From Actinomycetes bacterium (GTDB lineage Bacteria > Actinomycetota > Acidimicrobiia > Acidimicrobiales > Palsa-688): 9,178 nt of DNA. Positions 6,084 to 9,178 of the stretch are shown one piece after another; the first letter of the stretch is position 1, and each line of letters begins with the position of its first letter. The notes under the pieces were generated by a model. That model had not been told where the DNA came from. It searched no databases and worked only from the letters and a program-made list of their open reading frames with translations. Location: contig JAKBBA010000123.1 of the NCBI GenBank assembly GCA_021808665.1, positions 1 to 9,178 on the forward strand, written 5' to 3'. The position numbers and the translations under genes were made by a program.

Positions 6084-7645
6084 TGAGGATGTCGGGCGCT
6101 GCGAGTGATGTCCCGCTGCTGCGGGTGTCCGCTCTCTCGAAGACCTTCGTCGGCATCAAGGCGCTCGACGACGTGTCGCTCGAGGTGCACTCCGGTGAGG
6201 TGCTCGCCGTGGTCGGCCAGAACGGCTCCGGCAAGTCGACGCTGGTCAAGGTGCTGGCCGGTGTCCACGCGCCCGATCCCGGAGCTTCCATAGAGGTGCG
6301 CGGCGAGGACGGGTGCTTGACGCCCCGAGCGGCTGGCGTCCGCAGCGGCCTGCATTTCATCCACCAGGATCTCGGCTTGGTGCCGACACTCAGTACGACC
6401 GAGAACCTCGACTTGGCCACGGCGCTCGGACATCGCTGGCTCCTACCCTCCCGCAGAGCCAAGGAGCATGCCCGGGCGTCGGCGCTGGTGCGCCGCTTCG
6501 GCGCCGACGTCGACGTCCGAGCACCGGTGGGCGCCCTCTCCGCGGCCGAGAAGGCCATCGTCGCCATCGCTCGTGCGATGGACGGCTGGTCGCGCCCCGA
6601 CAACGTCCTGGTGCTCGACGAGCCGACCACTGCCTTCCACGCCGCCGAAGTAAGGCGGCTGTTCGACGCGCTCAGGCGGGTGACCGCCGCAGGAGCGGGC
6701 GTGGTGTTCATCTCACATCGCCTCGACGAGGTGCTGGCGATCGCCGACCGGATCGTGGCGCTGCGAGACGGCCGCAAAGTCGCTGACGCTCGCGCCGGGC
6801 AGTTCGACAACAATGCGCTGGTCCACGCGATCGTCGGCGGGTCGGTCCTCGACGGCCGCACCCCGGATAGAGCCCCGTCCTCGGAGGAGGTCCTGTTGGT
6901 CCGCCGGCTGCGAGGCGGTCGCGTCCGAGACGCGAGCTTCTCGGTCCGGCGCGGCGAGATAGTCGGCGTGAGCGGCCTACTCGGAACGGGCCGCGAGGAC
7001 CTCGGCAGCGTGGTCTTCGGCGCCGTAGTTCGGACGTACGGCTCGGTGGTCGTCGATGGCGTCACCCTGCCGGCGGGCGACGTCGGGGCCGCCATCGACC
7101 ACGGCGTCGCCTTCGTCCCCGCCGACCGGCACCGTCACGGCGCAGTGATGACCATGGACGTCCGCGAGAACCTGACCCTGCCCGGACTGGGGGACGTGAC
7201 CCGCCGCCACGGGGCCATCGATCGTCGTGCCGAGCGGCGGGAAGCCCGCAGCTGGTCTGCGAAGGTCGGACTCAGGCCGCTTCGGACCGACCGGATGCTC
7301 AACACCTTCAGCGGCGGCAACCAGCAGAAGGTCGTGCTCGCCAAGTGGCTCCGGATGTCGCCCCGGGTGCTCGTCCTCGACGAGCCGACCCAAGGCGTCG
7401 ACGTCGGGGCCAAGGCGACGATCTATCAGCAGCTGACCGACGCAGCCTCGGGCGGAGCAGCACTTCTCGTGACCTCATCGGACACCAAGGAGCTGGCCAC
7501 CATCTGCCACCGTGTGATGGTCATGGAAGCGGGCACCGTGACCCGGGAACTGACCGGCGACCAGTTGAGTGAGACCGCCCTGACCCAAGCATCACTGAGC
7601 CGACCTGCGCGACATCTGGATGCCGACGTCGAGGAACTGCCATGA
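6083..7645 (+). CDS. Tandem-NBD ATPase of a sugar-type ABC importer (RbsA/XylG/MglA-like)
   Basis: This 520-residue cytosolic protein has two ABC domains, as in CUT2-family ATPases. Domain 1 (about 10-255) has Walker A GQNGSGKST (45-53), Q-loop FIHQDLGL, an LSAAEKAIVAIARAM signature, Walker B VLVLDEPTTAFH (175-186) and an H-loop FISHRLDEV (His212). Domain 2 (about 268-510) has a degenerate Walker A, GLLGTGREDLG (298-308), without the usual Lys. It also has a canonical FSGGNQQKVVLAKWL signature (409-423), Walker B VLVLDEPTQGVDVGAK (429-444), and Ser in place of the H-loop His (VTSSDTKEL). This asymmetry is typical of RbsA-type proteins: one site hydrolyses ATP and the other mainly binds it. 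The ATG at 6083 shares its A with the preceding TGA, and the stop overlaps the permease start (ATGA). Codons before 6083 in this frame belong to the overlapping binding-protein gene. A second ATG at 6089 is possible. Confidence 0.95.
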   Translation: MRMSGAASDVPLLRVSALSKTFVGIKALDDVSLEVHSGEVLAVVGQNGSGKSTLVKVLAGVHAPDPGASIEVRGEDGCLTPRAAGVRSGLHFIHQDLGLVPTLSTTENLDLATALGHRWLLPSRRAKEHARASALVRRFGADVDVRAPVGALSAAEKAIVAIARAMDGWSRPDNVLVLDEPTTAFHAAEVRRLFDALRRVTAAGAGVVFISHRLDEVLAIADRIVALRDGRKVADARAGQFDNNALVHAIVGGSVLDGRTPDRAPSSEEVLLVRRLRGGRVRDASFSVRRGEIVGVSGLLGTGREDLGSVVFGAVVRTYGSVVVDGVTLPAGDVGAAIDHGVAFVPADRHRHGAVMTMDVRENLTLPGLGDVTRRHGAIDRRAERREARSWSAKVGLRPLRTDRMLNTFSGGNQQKVVLAKWLRMSPRVLVLDEPTQGVDVGAKATIYQQLTDAASGGAALLVTSSDTKELATICHRVMVMEAGTVTRELTGDQLSETALTQASLSRPARHLDADVEELP

Positions 7646-8742
7646 CGGCGACCTCCACGGCGAGCGCTGTTGCCGGTCAGGGAGGACAGGAGACGGAGCA
7701 GACCGAGAGGAGGGCGGCGCATCTGAGGCAGCGCTTCTCGGTGCGCAGCGCGAGCGCCGTGTACCTGCTGGCGATCCTGGTGGTTGTGTTCTCCATCTGG
7801 GAGCCGGCCACCTTCCTCACGGCTCAAACGTGGAGGTCGCTGCTAGACAACCAGGCGATCGACGCCATCGTCGCCCTCGCCTTGATCGTTCCGCTCTCGG
7901 CAGGTGTCGTCGACCTGGCAATCGGCTCCGAGGTCGGTCTCGGGGCGATCGTTGTCGCCTGGCTCCTATCACACCAGCACCTTCCTATCCCAGTCGCCGT
8001 CCTCGTGAGCCTGCTCGGCGGGGCGGCGGTCGGCGTGGCGGTGACACTTCTGGTCGTACGGGCTCGAATCGGCTCCTTCATCGCCACCCTCGCGATGAGC
8101 TCGGTGCTGCTCGCAGTGATCGACTGGGTCTCCGGAAGTCAGCAGATCCTCAACCTCGGTACCAGCTTCCAGCGCCTGGCGACCGGCGAGTTGGCCGGCG
8201 TGACCTACCCCGTCTACATGCTGGCGGTCGTCGCGCTCGTCGTGTGGTACTTCCTCGAACGCACCGCGCTCGGCCGGCGCCTCCACGCCACGGGCGGCAA
8301 CATCGACGCGGCTCGCCTCGCAGGGGTGCGCACCTCGCGGGTGATCCTCCTCGCTACCGTCACCTGCGGGGTCCTCAGCGCATTCGCCGGGGTCCTGGCC
8401 AGCGCACAGCTCGCTACCGGGGACCCGACCATCTCGACCTCATACCTGCTCCCCGCGTTCGCGGCGGCGTTTCTCGGCTCGACGCAGTTCACCGGGGGTC
8501 GCTTCAACGTAGCCGGGACCTTGGTAGCGGTCGCCGTCCTGGCAGTCGGGGTGCAAGGTCTTCAGCTGGCCGGTGCCCCGATCTGGTTGCCCGACCTCTT
8601 CGACGGGGTGGCCTTGCTCCTCGCCGTTGGCTTCGCCCAGCGCCAGAGCGCGCAGAGCGCCCGGACAGCCGCCATCCGGAGGGCGCTCCGCTTCGGCCAC
8701 TCGACGCCGACGTCTCCGCCTGACGGTGGTCCCGGTGCCTAA
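7642..8742 (+). CDS. Inner-membrane permease of a sugar-type ABC importer (RbsC-like, BPD_transp_2)
   Basis: This 366-residue, strongly hydrophobic protein has about nine or ten membrane spans (approximately 38-56, 74-108 as two, 118-138, 144-161, 190-206, 234-254, 268-280, 292-308, 319-333). The family signature is clear: 'SAGVVDLAIGSEVGLGAIVVA' (spread over 86-106), the helix pair around RARIGSFIATLAM (140-152), and the cytoplasmic coupling loop ERTALGRRLHATGGNIDAARLAGV (206-229), which contacts the ATPase. A charged N-terminal cytoplasmic extension of about 35 residues (Glu/Gln/Arg-rich) and a Pro/Gly-rich C-terminal tail flank the core. GAGGA (7631-7635) is 6 nt before the ATG, which overlaps the ATPase stop. 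Only one permease gene is present, so it most likely works as a homodimer with the ATPase and the upstream lipoprotein. Confidence 0.93.
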   Translation: MTATSTASAVAGQGGQETEQTERRAAHLRQRFSVRSASAVYLLAILVVVFSIWEPATFLTAQTWRSLLDNQAIDAIVALALIVPLSAGVVDLAIGSEVGLGAIVVAWLLSHQHLPIPVAVLVSLLGGAAVGVAVTLLVVRARIGSFIATLAMSSVLLAVIDWVSGSQQILNLGTSFQRLATGELAGVTYPVYMLAVVALVVWYFLERTALGRRLHATGGNIDAARLAGVRTSRVILLATVTCGVLSAFAGVLASAQLATGDPTISTSYLLPAFAAAFLGSTQFTGGRFNVAGTLVAVAVLAVGVQGLQLAGAPIWLPDLFDGVALLLAVGFAQRQSAQSARTAAIRRALRFGHSTPTSPPDGGPGA

Positions 8743-8755
8743 AGGCCGAGCGTCG

Positions 8756-9178
8756 TTGGCGACCCCGGTGCTGGTGGCCGGCGGCGGTCCGGTCGGCTTG
8801 GCGACGGCCATGGAGCTGGCGCACCACGGGATCGAGAGCGTGGTGATCGAAAGGCGCGAGGAGGTGTCGTGGCTACGCCCGCGCGCCAAGACAACCTCGG
8901 CCCGGACGATGGAGCACTTCCGTAGGTGGGGTCTCGCCGACGCCCTCCGCGCCCGTGCTCCGATTCCTGTGGCCTGGTCCGACCAGGCGGTGTTCTGCAC
9001 CAGCCTGCTCGGGCGGGAGATCACACGGTTCGATCGGTGCTTCGGCCTTGACCTGGCCGGCTCCGACCTCGCCTCCGAGCCCGGCCAGCAGGTAGCCCAA
9101 CCGGTCGTGGAGCAGCTCCTGCGCGAGGCAGTAGTCGCGACCGGTGCAGTGACTTTCCTCGCCGGGGCCGATGTCGTC
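8756..9178 (+). CDS. FAD-dependent aromatic-hydroxylase-like monooxygenase, 3'-truncated by the window edge
   Basis: The visible 141 residues are the N-terminal FAD-binding part of a PheA/TfdB/MhpA-type (PF01494) monooxygenase: the Rossmann motif VLVAGGGPVGLATAMELA (5-22), Glu32 in VVIER (binds the FAD ribose), and the family's 'RPRAKTTSARTMEHFRRWGL' segment (41-60), then QPVVEQLLREA (115-125). Such enzymes use NAD(P)H and O2 to hydroxylate phenols or related rings, which would supply an extradiol dioxygenase with its diol. TTG at 8756 is chosen because AAAGG (8741-8745) lies at a suitable distance and the protein then begins just before the first strand. GTG at 8726 or 8735 in the same frame would add 10 or 7 residues and overlap the permease end, as other genes here do; the start is therefore uncertain. 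The substrate-binding half and C-terminus are outside the window. Confidence 0.88.
   Translation, partial: MATPVLVAGGGPVGLATAMELAHHGIESVVIERREEVSWLRPRAKTTSARTMEHFRRWGLADALRARAPIPVAWSDQAVFCTSLLGREITRFDRCFGLDLAGSDLASEPGQQVAQPVVEQLLREAVVATGAVTFLAGADVV

Noticed and set aside
5998..7095. 365-codon minus-strand frame opposite the ATPase
   Set aside because: Ser/Thr/Arg/Pro-rich translation antisense to a textbook ABC ATPase.
1..9178. CRISPR array, tRNA/rRNA genes, direct-repeat arrays or phage genes
   Set aside because: I saw no regularly spaced repeats, no cloverleaf or rRNA-like sequence, and no phage-type proteins on either strand.

Overview
The window is GC-rich and densely coded. Its protein families and its use of GTG/TTG alternative starts suggest an actinomycete-type (Actinomycetota) chromosome or large plasmid. 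The sequence alone does not give the genus. Most of the window reads as one catabolic locus for a small, probably aromatic or cyclic, carbon source, with its own importer and its own regulator.

Left part (1-1503): the 3' portion of a plus-strand gene encoding an alpha/beta hydrolase fused to a C-terminal SRPBCC-type domain. Its start lies off the window. It is followed by about 330 bp with no intact gene, which holds a decayed fragment resembling an ISL3-family transposase around the first catalytic Asp, and a short perfect stem-loop. This looks like an old mobile-element scar at the edge of the catabolic locus.

Middle (1504-3083): a two-gene minus-strand operon with a FadR/VanR-like GntR regulator (first) and a second, stand-alone alpha/beta hydrolase (second), joined by an ATGA stop/start overlap. 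The 120-130 bp region between the regulator and the divergent plus-strand genes holds several short dyads and an extended -10-like box. It is the likely control region of the divergon.

Right part (3084-9178): a tightly packed plus-strand operon in the order fumarylacetoacetate-hydrolase (FAH) family enzyme, two-domain type I extradiol dioxygenase-like VOC protein, lipoprotein sugar-type substrate-binding protein, tandem-NBD ABC ATPase, RbsC-like permease, and the N-terminal part of an FAD-dependent aromatic-hydroxylase-like monooxygenase that runs off the right end. Adjacent genes mostly overlap (ATGA at 3926-3929, one-base TGATG at 6081-6085, ATGA at 7642-7645). The only real gap is 43 bp, before the binding protein.

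Taken together (inference): a CUT2/ribose-type importer brings in a substrate. The flavin monooxygenase hydroxylates it, the extradiol dioxygenase cleaves the ring, one or both alpha/beta hydrolases split the cleavage product, and the FAH-family enzyme processes the resulting enol/keto acid. The GntR protein probably senses the substrate or an intermediate. The most distinctive point is a sugar-type ABC importer embedded, with overlapping genes, inside a meta-cleavage-like operon. The substrate cannot be deduced from sequence alone.
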